Under the pieces are notes generated by a model. The model was not told the origin of the DNA. It saw only the letters and a list, made by a program, of their open reading frames with translations, and searched no databases. From assembly GCA_949296075.1 (NCBI GenBank), contig CASFNG010000011.1, forward strand, positions 62,001-126,000: a DNA stretch of 64,000 nucleotides, in the 5' to 3' direction. Positions 7,308-15,325 of the stretch are shown piece by piece; the stretch's first letter is position 1; the number at the start of each line of letters is the position of its first letter. The position numbers and the translations under genes were made by a program. The DNA comes from an uncultured Parabacteroides sp. (GTDB lineage: Bacteria; Bacteroidota; Bacteroidia; Bacteroidales; Tannerellaceae).

Positions 7308-8315
7308 TCATTGCCCGGAGGAGATTAAAAACGGACGGAATCCCTCGGAATACTCAACATGATACCCTGACGAGGTTGAGTCGGCACAAATGATAAAATA
7401 TTCAAGATCCGGGATCTTCGCTGACAATGCTTTCGCTTTCTCGGAGCCTAACACCATAAAGGCTGTCGCATAAGCATCAGCGGTCATGGCGTCGGCCGCC
7501 ACAATCGTAGCGCTCAATATATCCTGCTGCACGGGGTATCCCGTATGAGGATCTATCGTGTGGGCATACTTCTTCCCGTCCTTGATATAAAAGTTTCGGT
7601 AATTACCGGAAGTCGCCATCCCGACAGGACGTTGGAAATGAACGATTTGCTCCAGATCCTGACGGATCCCGGTAGAATCATCGATCGGCTTCGTGATACC
7701 TAAACGCCAATTCTCTCCCTTGGGATTGAGACCTCTCACACGCATCTCGCCCCCAAACTCCACCAAATAATTCCGTACACCCTTCTTTTCCAGCATTTGG
7801 GCAATCATGTCGCAGACCGTTCCATCCGCCAAAGAGGAAAAGTTCATAATCAAACGAGGATCGTCTTTAACTACCTTATCCCCGTCCAAATGCACTTTCC
7901 GATAGCCGATAAACCGCTGGACGCTATCAATAAGGGCAGGAGTCACGCTATCCTTCCGGCTAAAGCCGAATCCCCACAAATTAATCAAGGGAGCACAAGT
8001 GACGTCGTAAGCGCCATCCGTCAAGGTGGATACCTCCATCGCCTTCCTGAAAGTCCGTTGGAAAAGCGTATCTACCCGTATCTCCTCATTCTGATTAATG
8101 CGACTGATTACCGAGGTGGAGTCAAAAGCATTAAACAACTGATAAAAGTATTTCAGTTGTTCATCTATCTCCTTATCCAAGGAACGGGTATATTCAAACT
8201 TAATATGGTATGGGGTGTGGAGCCTTCCGGTGATCTCATAATAACGGGGCTCGCCCTCGCATCCCACCAATAGGAGTACAAATGTCAAAAAGAGGATAAC
8301 GTATTGACTTCTCAT
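7308..8315 (-). CDS. apbE: FAD:protein FMN transferase ApbE
   Basis: This 335-residue lipoprotein (LLLVGC, Cys19) faces the periplasm. ApbE moves FMN from FAD onto a Ser/Thr of target flavoproteins such as NqrB, NqrC or RnfG/RnfD subunits. Family features seen are the N-terminal TPYHIKFEY, SVISRINQ, the NFSSLADGTVCD segment, FGGEMRVRG, the HTIDPHTGYPV motif, and the metal-site region ADAMTADAYATAFMVLG. The gene begins one base after the prfC stop and is the last gene of the operon, followed by a strong terminator. No flavoprotein target gene is in the window, so the client lies elsewhere in the genome. Confidence 0.93.
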   Translation of the reverse strand: MRSQYVILFLTFVLLLVGCEGEPRYYEITGRLHTPYHIKFEYTRSLDKEIDEQLKYFYQLFNAFDSTSVISRINQNEEIRVDTLFQRTFRKAMEVSTLTDGAYDVTCAPLINLWGFGFSRKDSVTPALIDSVQRFIGYRKVHLDGDKVVKDDPRLIMNFSSLADGTVCDMIAQMLEKKGVRNYLVEFGGEMRVRGLNPKGENWRLGITKPIDDSTGIRQDLEQIVHFQRPVGMATSGNYRNFYIKDGKKYAHTIDPHTGYPVQQDILSATIVAADAMTADAYATAFMVLGSEKAKALSAKIPDLEYFIICADSTSSGYHVEYSEGFRPFLISSGQ

Positions 8316-8316
8316 A

Positions 8317-9897
8317 TCAGAACTCAGACGTGAAATGAAACTTAATATCCGGGAAATCCTGCTGGGCCATCATCAAGACATAACCAGAATCCGCCAAATA
8401 TACGTCGCGCCCCTCCTTGTCCAATGCCATGTACTGGGCCTTCCGCTTCTTGAAATTCTCCAAGGCCTGCGCATTGTCACTCTCTATCCAGCACGCCTTA
8501 TACAGGCTGATCGGCTCCCATTTGCACTGAGCGCCGTATTCATGCAGCAAACGGTATTGGATCACCTCAAATTGCAACTGCCCAACCGTCCCGATAATCT
8601 TCCGCCCGTTAAACTGATTGACGAACAACTGAGCCACGCCCTCGTCCATCAACTGCTCAATACCTTTGCTTAATTGCTTCGACTTCATGGGGTCGGCATT
8701 CTCTATGTATTTGAACATTTCCGGGGAGAAACTGGGAAGTCCCTTGAAATGCAGCTCTTCTCCGGAAGTAAGCGTATCGCCGATCTTAAAATTGCCCGTA
8801 TCCGGCAGACCAATAATATCTCCGGCAAAAGCCTCATCCACCACCTCCTTCTTTTGCGCCATGAAGGCTGTCGGGCTACTGAAACGCATCATCTTGCCAA
8901 AACGGACGTGCTTATAGTTGGCGTTCCGCTCGAAGCGACCGGAACAGATCTTCACGAAAGCGATACAACTCCGATGGTTCGGATCCATATTCGCATGGAT
9001 CTTAAAAACAAATCCCGTGAAGTTATCCTCGTTCGGATCCACAACACGCTCAAGCGCTTGCACTGGACGCGGAGAGGGAGCGATCCGGATAAAACAGTCC
9101 AGCAGCTCTTTCACTCCAAAGTTATTCAAGGCTGAGCCAAAAAACACAGGAGCGACATCCCCATCCAGATAAGCTTTCACGTCGAACTCGGGATAGACAC
9201 CCTCGATCAACTCTATATCCTCACGTAACTTCGCCGCCTGCGCCGGATCGATGTAACTCTCCAGCTCAGGGCTGTTAATATCCTTGAACTCCACATTCTC
9301 CGTCACATACTGTTTGCTGGGAGTATATAAGTTCAATTTCCGCTCGAATAGATTATACACGCCACGGAAACGCTGTCCCATATCGATCGGCCAGCTCAAG
9401 GGGCGCACCTTAATATGCAACTCCTCCTCCACCTCATCCAGCAAATCGAAAGGATCCTTACCATCCCGGTCCATCTTATTGATAAACACGATAACCGGCG
9501 TCTTCCGCATACGGCACACTTCCATCAACTTACGGGTCTGAGCCTCCACTCCCTTGGCCACGTCGATCACGATAATGACACTATCCACCGCAGTAAGGGT
9601 ACGGAACGTATCCTCAGCGAAGTCTTGGTGCCCCGGCGTATCCAGGATATTTATCTTATGACCTGCGTAATCGAACGCCATCACGGATGTAGCCACGGAG
9701 ATTCCACGCTGCTTCTCGATCTCCATCCAGTCGGACGTAGCGGTCTTCTTGATCTTGTTCGATTTGACCGCCCCCGCCACATGGATAGCTCCACCAAAGA
9801 GCAATAACTTCTCGGTGAGCGTCGTTTTTCCGGCATCCGGGTGACTGATTATGGCAAATGTCCTTCTTCTCTCAATCTCGTCTGAATATTGGCTCAT
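8317..9897 (-). CDS. prfC: Peptide chain release factor 3
   Basis: This 526-residue translational GTPase recycles RF1 and RF2 from the ribosome after peptide release. The GTP-binding motifs are visible: [15 protein letters not shown] (G1, about residues 18-32), an [10 protein letters not shown] switch, DTPGHQDF (G3) and [10 protein letters not shown] (G4). The length is that of full RF3. The protein starts [20 protein letters not shown]. It lies 15 bases downstream of rfbD and one base upstream of apbE in a minus-strand operon. No sign of truncation or frameshift. Confidence 0.96.
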   Translation of the reverse strand: MSQYSDEIERRRTFAIISHPDAGKTTLTEKLLLFGGAIHVAGAVKSNKIKKTATSDWMEIEKQRGISVATSVMAFDYAGHKINILDTPGHQDFAEDTFRTLTAVDSVIIVIDVAKGVEAQTRKLMEVCRMRKTPVIVFINKMDRDGKDPFDLLDEVEEELHIKVRPLSWPIDMGQRFRGVYNLFERKLNLYTPSKQYVTENVEFKDINSPELESYIDPAQAAKLREDIELIEGVYPEFDVKAYLDGDVAPVFFGSALNNFGVKELLDCFIRIAPSPRPVQALERVVDPNEDNFTGFVFKIHANMDPNHRSCIAFVKICSGRFERNANYKHVRFGKMMRFSSPTAFMAQKKEVVDEAFAGDIIGLPDTGNFKIGDTLTSGEELHFKGLPSFSPEMFKYIENADPMKSKQLSKGIEQLMDEGVAQLFVNQFNGRKIIGTVGQLQFEVIQYRLLHEYGAQCKWEPISLYKACWIESDNAQALENFKKRKAQYMALDKEGRDVYLADSGYVLMMAQQDFPDIKFHFTSEF

Positions 9898-9912
9898 TCT
9901 CTTTCCAAATGT

Positions 9913-10788
9913 CTATTTATTACTGTTACACGTATTCCTCATGCAGCAGGCCAAACTACTCTCCCAATGCGGGATAGCCAGGCCATAAACGCTTTTTATC
10001 TTTCCCTTGTTCAAGACACTATAATGCGGTCGGCGAGCTGGTGTAGGATAATCTTCGCTCTCGATCGGGATCACCCGTTTGTCCAACCCTGCTATCCGCA
10101 AGATCTTAACCGTAAAATCATACCAGCTACAAACCCCTTCGTCCGAGAAATGATAAATACCCGGCACGAACTTTCCTGCCTCCGCCTTCTCCAACACCGT
10201 CAACAGCGCCAGCGCCAGATCGCCCGCATAAGTAGGAGTCCCTACCTGATCAAAGACAAAACGCAGCTCATCACGCTCCCGGGCCAAACGCAAGACAGTC
10301 TTCAAGAAGTTATTCCCATACTCTGAATATAGCCAAGCCGTACGGATAATCACGGATTCAGGGCAAGCCTTCATCAACGCCTCCTCTCCCTCCAATTTAG
10401 TACGTCCATAGACAGAGACAGGAGCAGGGGCATCTTCCTCCCGATAGGGGCGGCAACTTGTCCCGTCGAACACATAATCGGTAGAGACATGGATCACCTT
10501 CGCCCCTACCTTCCGGGCCGCCTCCCCTATGTTACGTACCGCATCCCGGTTTATGCGCCCGCAAAGCTCAACGTTCTCCTCCGCCTTATCCACGGCCGTA
10601 TATGCGGCGCAATTCAAGACGTATCGAACCTCATTCTCTTCCACAAAACGCCTGACAGCTTCCTTGTCGCAAATATCCAACGTATCTATATCCGTAAAAA
10701 GGAACTTATAATCGGGATATTTATCTATGCGAGCCCGGATCGAATTTCCCAACTGGCCATTCGCCCCGGTCACCAATACTCTATTCAT
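9913..10788 (-). CDS. rfbD: dTDP-4-dehydrorhamnose reductase
   Basis: This 291-residue NAD(P)H-dependent reductase makes dTDP-L-rhamnose, the last step of the pathway that feeds surface polysaccharides and glycoproteins. The Rossmann motif TGANGQLGNSI is at residues 7-17, the short-chain dehydrogenase pair is in SVYGRTKLEGE (Tyr and Lys), and STDYVFDG and IRTAWLYSEYG are typical of RmlD. The partner genes rfbA, rfbB and rfbC are not in the window. Its place between DUF4924 and prfC suggests co-transcription rather than a sugar-nucleotide cluster. Confidence 0.93.
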   Translation of the reverse strand: MNRVLVTGANGQLGNSIRARIDKYPDYKFLFTDIDTLDICDKEAVRRFVEENEVRYVLNCAAYTAVDKAEENVELCGRINRDAVRNIGEAARKVGAKVIHVSTDYVFDGTSCRPYREEDAPAPVSVYGRTKLEGEEALMKACPESVIIRTAWLYSEYGNNFLKTVLRLARERDELRFVFDQVGTPTYAGDLALALLTVLEKAEAGKFVPGIYHFSDEGVCSWYDFTVKILRIAGLDKRVIPIESEDYPTPARRPHYSVLNKGKIKSVYGLAIPHWESSLACCMRNTCNSNK

Positions 10789-10856
10789 ACTTCTATATCT
10801 TTCTGATCTTGAATCATTCCACGGCTCTTTCCCAATCGAAAAACCGCTCCACTCAT

Positions 10857-11399
10857 TTACAGCTCAATATCCCCACTCATATCCTCGCGATATTTCTCGG
10901 CCAAGAGAGCGAGGAAAGAGCTTATCTGCTTTATGCCCTCCAAAGTCTCGGAGCTCACCTCTTTACCTTGCATACGCAAGATCAAATAACCATACACGGC
11001 AGAGAAACAGGTCTCTATCTCCGGCAAGTCCTCCCCGCCCGATTTAGCCCTAAGCTGCACGATATAAGGAAGCGTCTTATAATAAGCCGCCCCATAAACC
11101 ATCTCTTTCGGGGATTTCAACAGCCGCAGATGCAGATCGGTCAAGGAGATAATCACGTTCTTATTCAGCTGGATATGTCCCTTTTCCATCACGCCTTCGC
11201 TCCTCATCATATCGATCAGCTCCTCATACCAGCGCGAGATCTCCTTTTTCACCTCTTCCGACTGATCATAATGAGCGACTACCGTACGATTAATCGACTC
11301 TATATCAAAATTATTCGCCCGGATCAAGTCCTCCACCTGCCACATATACAGCAGATATTCCGAGATATTCTCTTTCCTTTTCTGTCTCGCTACGATCAT
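10857..11399 (-). CDS. DUF4924 family protein
   Basis: This 180-residue all-alpha cytoplasmic protein starts MIVARQKRKENISEYLLYMW. I recognise it as the Bacteroidetes family DUF4924, whose function is unknown. It overlaps the upstream Mur-ligase-like gene by four bases (ATGA at 11396-11399), so the two are translationally coupled. A 68-base gap follows before rfbD. There is no signal peptide, membrane segment or catalytic motif to guide a functional call. Confidence 0.82.
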   Translation of the reverse strand: MIVARQKRKENISEYLLYMWQVEDLIRANNFDIESINRTVVAHYDQSEEVKKEISRWYEELIDMMRSEGVMEKGHIQLNKNVIISLTDLHLRLLKSPKEMVYGAAYYKTLPYIVQLRAKSGGEDLPEIETCFSAVYGYLILRMQGKEVSSETLEGIKQISSFLALLAEKYREDMSGDIEL

Positions 11400-12322
11400 A
11401 GGGACAAAGATAAGCTATATTCCGATAAGGCTTGATAAAAATCCGCGTCTTTAACGCCCAATTGCCTACAAGCCAAGCGAGCCGCATTCAGGTTTATCAA
11501 AAAATAGGGATCCGGTATCCGAACCTGATAATCCCCATAGCGGGTATGCAAGAAGCTCTGTCCATCCCTCTCCACCACCGGATGCCGGTCGTAAGGGATC
11601 GCGGTAATGTCATCACGTACGTCTTGGGCCAGCTGGCTCACGGCGGCATCTCCCCCAAAATAGATCAATTTGCCTTCTCGCTCGATAGAGGTTGAGAATG
11701 ATTGATAGGTGGACAGATAAGACTCTGGCGTGGCATGATCCGTCTCCGCCGACCATGAGAGATTTGTCAGGATCGCTATATGAGGCCGGTAAGACTCTAA
11801 TTGGCAACGTTTACCTGAAGTCGGGGTGATATGCTCATCTCCCTCGATCAAGGCGATACGCGACTCATAGCTCAGACGGACCTGGTCGGGCAGCACGTCC
11901 ACCTTATTCGTCAACGCATAGTCAAACGCCAGCTTCTGCTTACGCAGCGCACAGACCATCATGGAAATAATCGACTTCTTACCGCGGCTACCCGCCACCA
12001 CGACCCGTGTCTTCGATCGCGTCCGCTGGAATATAAATTCTGGAACAGACTGGATCAAGATCCCTAATTCCTTCGCACGCGACAGCTCTACGTTGTCACG
12101 GCTCACCCGAGACCCTAAAACCACAGACTGAATATCTTTTGTCAACCTCTCCGGGAACCATCCATCTCCATAGCAGGTACATCCCACGCCGTGAAGCCTT
12201 TTCAGAGACTCTTCATCCAGATCAAGGCCGGAAGCGCTCACCTCATATCCCTTTTCTCGAAGCGCCAAGGCAAGATCAAAGACCAAAGGCTCGGTTACGG
12301 AGATCAAATGAACTTTTCGCAT
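11396..12322 (-). CDS. Mur-ligase-like protein lacking the C-terminal domain
   Basis: This 308-residue protein has a MurC/Mpl-like N-terminal Rossmann domain (MRKVHLISVTEPL, LDEESLKRLHGVG, VVLGSRVSRDNVELSRA), then an ATP-binding loop VVAGSRGKKSIISMM, and a central domain with IALIEGDEH. Authentic ligases carry GT(H)GKTTT in the loop; here the lysine is kept but the following threonines are replaced. The third domain, which holds the incoming peptide in Mur ligases, is missing, and the protein ends soon after LINLNAARLACRQLGV. It may bind UDP-MurNAc-type ligands or have lost ligase activity. It is the first gene of the operon that runs to apbE. Confidence 0.75.
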   Translation of the reverse strand: MRKVHLISVTEPLVFDLALALREKGYEVSASGLDLDEESLKRLHGVGCTCYGDGWFPERLTKDIQSVVLGSRVSRDNVELSRAKELGILIQSVPEFIFQRTRSKTRVVVAGSRGKKSIISMMVCALRKQKLAFDYALTNKVDVLPDQVRLSYESRIALIEGDEHITPTSGKRCQLESYRPHIAILTNLSWSAETDHATPESYLSTYQSFSTSIEREGKLIYFGGDAAVSQLAQDVRDDITAIPYDRHPVVERDGQSFLHTRYGDYQVRIPDPYFLINLNAARLACRQLGVKDADFYQALSEYSLSLSL

Positions 12323-12338
12323 TGTTTTGATTTTAGTG

Positions 12339-12346
12339 CAAAAGTA
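12339..12346 (-). promoter_or_regulatory. -7 box TACTTTTG for the Mur-ligase-like/DUF4924/rfbD/prfC/apbE operon
   Basis: The minus strand reads TACTTTTG, a full TAnnTTTG match 17 bases before ATG 12322, which implies a leader of only about 10 bases. No TTTG -33 box is present at 19-21 bases. Confidence 0.6.
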
Positions 12347-12717
12347 CGATTTTTACAGAAATCCACCCCTGCGGCAACCGATTTTTTTAGAGGGAGAGCG
12401 TACCTACCATCCCTCTCCGCAATGAAAAAAAGAACATTCCAAAAGACATTCATGAACCTTGTCAAACAAGGCTTTCAAGAGATTTAGAACAAAAGAGAGG
12501 AGATAGATCTCAACAGCTGGTGAGCTTCCTTACAAGAAGAAACACGATTGTCATAAAATCGTAACAAGGCAGCTGTATTTTCGCGTTAACTAAATACAAT
12601 ACACTCTTATTACATATCGACTTTAGGACATTACAAAGGAACTGACCAAACCTTATTCCTAACTTTGGACGGCGGCCTCTCTTTCAGCGGAAAGGAGGTC
12701 GCCGTTGCTTCTTGCTC
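12347..12717. other. Intergenic stretch with one strong hairpin (12669-12705)
   Basis: No gene-sized frame is convincing here. The main feature is a long hairpin at 12669-12705: a 16-bp stem with one G-T wobble and one bulge around the loop AGCG. It lies 13 bases past the birA stop on the minus strand but lacks a T-run on either side. A box TATTTTCG (7 of 8 to TAnnTTTG) at 12576-12583 on the plus strand could start a transcript ending at this hairpin. Confidence 0.5.
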
Positions 12718-13476
12718 CTACGCATCGGGAAGACAGGCCACCTCCTTGAAGGCATACCGCCTAAAGCGCCCGTCACGCGACTCCAACAGCAAATGCCCGG
12801 TAGGTTCCACACCGCGGATGCACGCCTCAAACTCACCATCATGGTCACGATAAGCATGAAAGCCCTCTTTCCGGTAAAGAGCCTCCATATAACGCTTGCG
12901 GATCATCTCATATTCTTCCTGGAGCAAGGATAGATAGGAACGGTAAAAAATAGACCGGAAGCGATCCAGCACCTCTTCCCGATCCACAGTCCGGCCAAGG
13001 ATCTGGCACAAAGATACCGGATTGGGCGCGTCTCCCCGGAAAACCGCTTGATTCAAGTTCAAGCCGATCCCGATAATCGAGCTATACAAATAGGCGCCGG
13101 ACAGATCGTTCTCGATTAGCATTCCGCAGATCTTCCGATCCTTCCAATAGACATCATTCGGCCATTTCACCGAGATTTGATCCATATAAGCCTCAAGGGT
13201 CTCTTTCACGCTCAACGCGGTGATCTGGGAAATCAGGAACTGACTCCTTGCCGGGACACAAGAAGGATACAACACCACGCTGAAAGTCAGGTTCATTTCC
13301 GCTTCCGACTCCCACACATTCCCGATCTGCCCACGCCCCGCTGTCTGGAAATCCGCGACAACGACACTGCCCTCCGGCACACGCTCTTTGCCAATCCATT
13401 CACGGAGCAGGCTGTTCGTGGAGGCTGTCTCGGCGACCCATAAGACACAAGGCTTTTCTATTTCAGAACTCATCAC
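12718..13476 (-). CDS. birA: Biotin--[acetyl-CoA-carboxylase] ligase, monofunctional
   Basis: This 252-residue enzyme activates biotin with ATP and attaches it to the carrier lysine of biotin enzymes. Motifs are ETASTNSLLREW at the N-terminus, the biotinyl-5'-AMP loop AGRGQIGNVW, KWPNDVYWKDRKICGMLIE, and GIGLNLNQAVF. It lacks the N-terminal helix-turn-helix of the E. coli repressor, so it is a ligase only. Either of two adjacent ATGs (13476 or 13473) can be the start. The first 14 bases overlap the mmcQ-like gene, so the genes are coupled. A hairpin at 12669-12705 lies just downstream. Confidence 0.93.
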   Translation of the reverse strand: MMSSEIEKPCVLWVAETASTNSLLREWIGKERVPEGSVVVADFQTAGRGQIGNVWESEAEMNLTFSVVLYPSCVPARSQFLISQITALSVKETLEAYMDQISVKWPNDVYWKDRKICGMLIENDLSGAYLYSSIIGIGLNLNQAVFRGDAPNPVSLCQILGRTVDREEVLDRFRSIFYRSYLSLLQEEYEMIRKRYMEALYRKEGFHAYRDHDGEFEACIRGVEPTGHLLLESRDGRFRRYAFKEVACLPDA

Positions 13477-13822
13477 GATACATCTCCCTTATCTTCTTTG
13501 GGAACTGGGCGATCACCTCCCGATAGGAATGAAAAATCCAGCGTTTGATCTCTTCGTCGTCCATATCCCGCCCAAGGTAAATCCCGTTCCAATATTTCTT
13601 GTTAAAATGGTAAGCAGGCTCCACCGCCTCATAGCGCTCGCGCAACTCCGCCACATAATCCGGGCTACATTTCACGGCCACGCATGGCTCCCCGGCATCG
13701 AGAGCCAACAGCAAGAACATCTTATTCTCAACCTTAAAGACCAAGGAGTCGTCGTCGAACGGGAAACCTTCAGTCACGTTTTTCAAGGAAAGACAATATT
13801 CACGTACTTCTTCTACATTCAT
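13463..13822 (-). CDS. MmcQ/YjbR family protein
   Basis: This 119-residue protein begins MNVEEVREYCLSLKNVTEGFPFD and includes KMFLLLALD, CVAVKCSPD and a C-terminal SYREVIAQFPKK segment, the pattern of the MmcQ/YjbR family. These small proteins have a CyaY-like fold and are often called DNA-binding, but their cellular role is not established. It overlaps birA by 14 bases downstream and follows yraN by 28 bases, so all three form one transcript. Confidence 0.88.
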   Translation of the reverse strand: MNVEEVREYCLSLKNVTEGFPFDDDSLVFKVENKMFLLLALDAGEPCVAVKCSPDYVAELRERYEAVEPAYHFNKKYWNGIYLGRDMDDEEIKRWIFHSYREVIAQFPKKIREMYRDEF

Positions 13823-13850
13823 AAGCGTTCAGTCATTTACGGGATGGCGC

Positions 13851-14216
13851 TTAGAGGCAAGGCGAGTAAAAGGCATCCTCGATATGCTCGATCCGATAAC
13901 GCCCCTCGCGCCCCATCAGTAACATCACGTCAAAACGAATTGGCAGGCTCACCCCATACAAGCGGGCGTATGCATCGGCAGCCGCCACTGTCCGGCATAT
14001 CTTACCCCGGTCGATCGCCTCCTCCGGATCCACGAGACAATCGTCCGCCCTCGTTTTCACCTCCACCACGACCAACACACCGTCTTTCTCCGCCACGATG
14101 TCCAGCTCGTAATGGTGCCAATGCCAATTGGCATGGAGGATCACGTATTCCCGATCCGAAAGATATTTCCGGGCGATCGCCTCGCCCTCCTTTCCGATGT
14201 CATTTCGCTTTTCCAT
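13851..14216 (-). CDS. YraN family nuclease-fold protein
   Basis: This 121-residue protein belongs to the YraN (UPF0102) family, with GKEGEAIARKYL, the core EKDGVLVVVEVKTR and DEAIDR-like PEEAIDRGK. The E-x-K arrangement is the signature of a restriction-endonuclease-like fold, but the family's substrate is unknown. ATG 14216 (MEKRNDIG) was chosen over an in-frame ATG at 14255 because the latter lies upstream of a TACATTTG promoter box at 14231-14238. The gene leads the operon yraN-mmcQ-birA and is divergent from the 14287 gene. Confidence 0.9.
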   Translation of the reverse strand: MEKRNDIGKEGEAIARKYLSDREYVILHANWHWHHYELDIVAEKDGVLVVVEVKTRADDCLVDPEEAIDRGKICRTVAAADAYARLYGVSLPIRFDVMLLMGREGRYRIEHIEDAFYSPCL

Positions 14217-14230
14217 GCCGATGTTTTGGG

Positions 14231-14238
14231 CAAATGTA
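14231..14238 (-). promoter_or_regulatory. -7 box TACATTTG for yraN
   Basis: The minus strand reads TACATTTG, a full TAnnTTTG match. The expected transcription start is near 14224, only about 8 bases before ATG 14216, and this box decides the yraN start. It is back-to-back with an identical box on the plus strand at 14273-14280. Confidence 0.65.
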
Positions 14239-14272
14239 ACGAAAAATATTTTCATATTAGTCTAAACCTCCC

Positions 14273-14280
14273 TACATTTG
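14273..14280 (+). promoter_or_regulatory. -7 box TACATTTG for the 14287-tadA pair
   Basis: TACATTTG on the plus strand, with TTTT at 14249-14252 at a 20-base distance as a partial -33 box. The predicted start of transcription falls at or within a base or two of ATG 14287, so the mRNA may be leaderless. Confidence 0.6.
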
Positions 14281-14286
14281 CGCCTT

Positions 14287-14514
14287 ATGAGATTAGAGCG
14301 TAAATATTCGGAAGCCACCCCTCATCACCCACGGGTACATAAGGTTACCTTTATGCTGAATGACGAAGAGCATAAGGTGGTGAAGCGCTACCTGTCAAAA
14401 TACAAGATCTCAAACAAATCCCGCTGGTATCGGGAGACCATCCTATCCCACATCCTCAGGACATTAGAGGAAGATTACCCCACCCTTTTCAAGGAAAACG
14501 AGATGCGCAGATGA
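14287..14514 (+). CDS. Small ribbon-helix-helix-like protein
   Basis: This 75-residue protein starts MRLERKYSEATPHHPRVHKV. A strand HKVTFMLNDEEHKVV is followed by helices around RYLSKYKISNKSRWYRETI and LRTLEEDYPTLF. The strand-helix-helix order with a KSRWYRE helix resembles MobC-like or ribbon-helix-helix DNA-binding proteins, but no relaxase or toxin is nearby. Its stop overlaps the tadA start by four bases (ATGA at 14511-14514), so tadA translation is coupled to it. A TTG nine bases upstream could also start translation, but ATG 14287 is preferred. Confidence 0.65.
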   Translation: MRLERKYSEATPHHPRVHKVTFMLNDEEHKVVKRYLSKYKISNKSRWYRETILSHILRTLEEDYPTLFKENEMRR

Positions 14515-14951
14515 ATCCTTTCAACGACGAATATTTCATGAGGCAAGCCTTGGTTGAGGCCCGGGCCGCCGCCGAGGAGGGGGAGGTACCCGTTGGCGCC
14601 GTTATCGTCTGTGATAACCGGATCATCGCACGGGCACACAACCAGACCGAGCGGTTGAACGACGTGACTGCCCATGCCGAGATGCTGGCGATCACGGCTG
14701 CCGCCGGCGTATTGGGGGCGAAGTATCTCACGAATTGCAGCCTGTACGTGACGGTGGAGCCTTGTGTCATGTGCGCCGGGGCGATCGGTTGGGCGCAACT
14801 GAGCGCGATCGTCTATGGGGCTCCCGACGAGAAACGGGGATTCTCGCGCTTCGCCCCTCAAGCGTTCCATCCCAAGGCAATCATCAAGAAAGGGGTCTTA
14901 GAGGCCGAATGCGCCGAGGAGATGCGCCGTTTTTTCCAACGACGCCGTTAA
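14511..14951 (+). CDS. tadA: tRNA-specific adenosine deaminase
   Basis: This 146-residue zinc enzyme converts A34 of tRNA-Arg(ACG) to inosine. Zinc and proton-shuttle residues are seen in HAEM (His55, Glu57) and PCVMC (Cys85, Cys88). The N-terminus NDEYFMRQALVEARAAAEEG and the pattern EVPVGAVIV are typical of TadA. A guanine or cytosine deaminase is less likely given the CSLYVTVEPCVMC-AGAI context. It is coupled to the small upstream gene by a four-base overlap and is followed by a terminator. Confidence 0.9.
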   Translation: MNPFNDEYFMRQALVEARAAAEEGEVPVGAVIVCDNRIIARAHNQTERLNDVTAHAEMLAITAAAGVLGAKYLTNCSLYVTVEPCVMCAGAIGWAQLSAIVYGAPDEKRGFSRFAPQAFHPKAIIKKGVLEAECAEEMRRFFQRRR

Positions 14952-14972
14952 AGTGGATCCTTCATATACGTC

Positions 14973-15000
14973 AAGAGCGGCCATAGGGTCGCTCTTTCTC
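14973..15000 (+). terminator. Intrinsic terminator after tadA
   Basis: Stem AAGAGCG (14973-14979) with CGCTCTT (14990-14996), a 10-base loop that can form two more pairs, then TCTC. It separates tadA from the convergent DUF4834 gene. Confidence 0.6.
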
Positions 15001-15013
15001 TATCATACCGAGG

Positions 15014-15274
15014 CTATTTCACCTCCTCATAATCCACATACTCTCCATCACTCTTATCGAATATCTTCTTACGCCGTGTATAGCCATGCCCGCGTTCTTC
15101 CCTTCCCGGCGAACGGTCTCGCCCGGTGTTCATGGTACGTTCTCTCCCTTCTTCCTTCCGGGTACGGTTACCTCCGCCGAAAAGCGCGTTCTTGAACGAG
15201 CGGATGATCGAGAAACCCAGCAGAAACACCAGCAACAAGAAGAAAAAGAACATTACTATCAGGAACTTAAACAT
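15014..15274 (-). CDS. DUF4834 family small membrane protein
   Basis: This 86-residue protein has one N-terminal membrane segment (about residues 3-25, rich in Phe and Leu) and a highly charged, Arg/Gly/Glu-rich tail ending EYVDYEEVK. This matches the Bacteroidetes family DUF4834, of unknown function. It probably sits in the inner membrane with the charged tail in the cytoplasm. It has its own TATCTTTG promoter box just downstream of pssA and is not dependent on the pssA transcript. Confidence 0.8.
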   Translation of the reverse strand: MFKFLIVMFFFFLLLVFLLGFSIIRSFKNALFGGGNRTRKEEGRERTMNTGRDRSPGREERGHGYTRRKKIFDKSDGEYVDYEEVK

Positions 15275-15307
15275 AGCAGACTACTTAAAGGATTTTTACT
15301 TTGGATA

Positions 15308-15315
15308 CAAAGATA
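15308..15315 (-). promoter_or_regulatory. -7 box TATCTTTG for the DUF4834 gene
   Basis: The minus strand reads TATCTTTG, a full TAnnTTTG match, 34 bases before ATG 15274. It lies in the short gap after the pssA stop. Confidence 0.55.
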
Positions 15316-15325
15316 GGAATCTTAT

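Noticed and set aside
7308-8315. ApbE apparently lacking the common AKGY lysine segment
   Set aside because: Other ApbE proteins, including the E. coli type, also have a non-lysine residue here (GEGY-like), so the ADG in this copy is not evidence of inactivity.
12421-12486. 21-codon frame starting MKKRTFQKTFMNLV
   Set aside because: Very short, no ribosome site or promoter at a proper distance, and no known small protein recognised.
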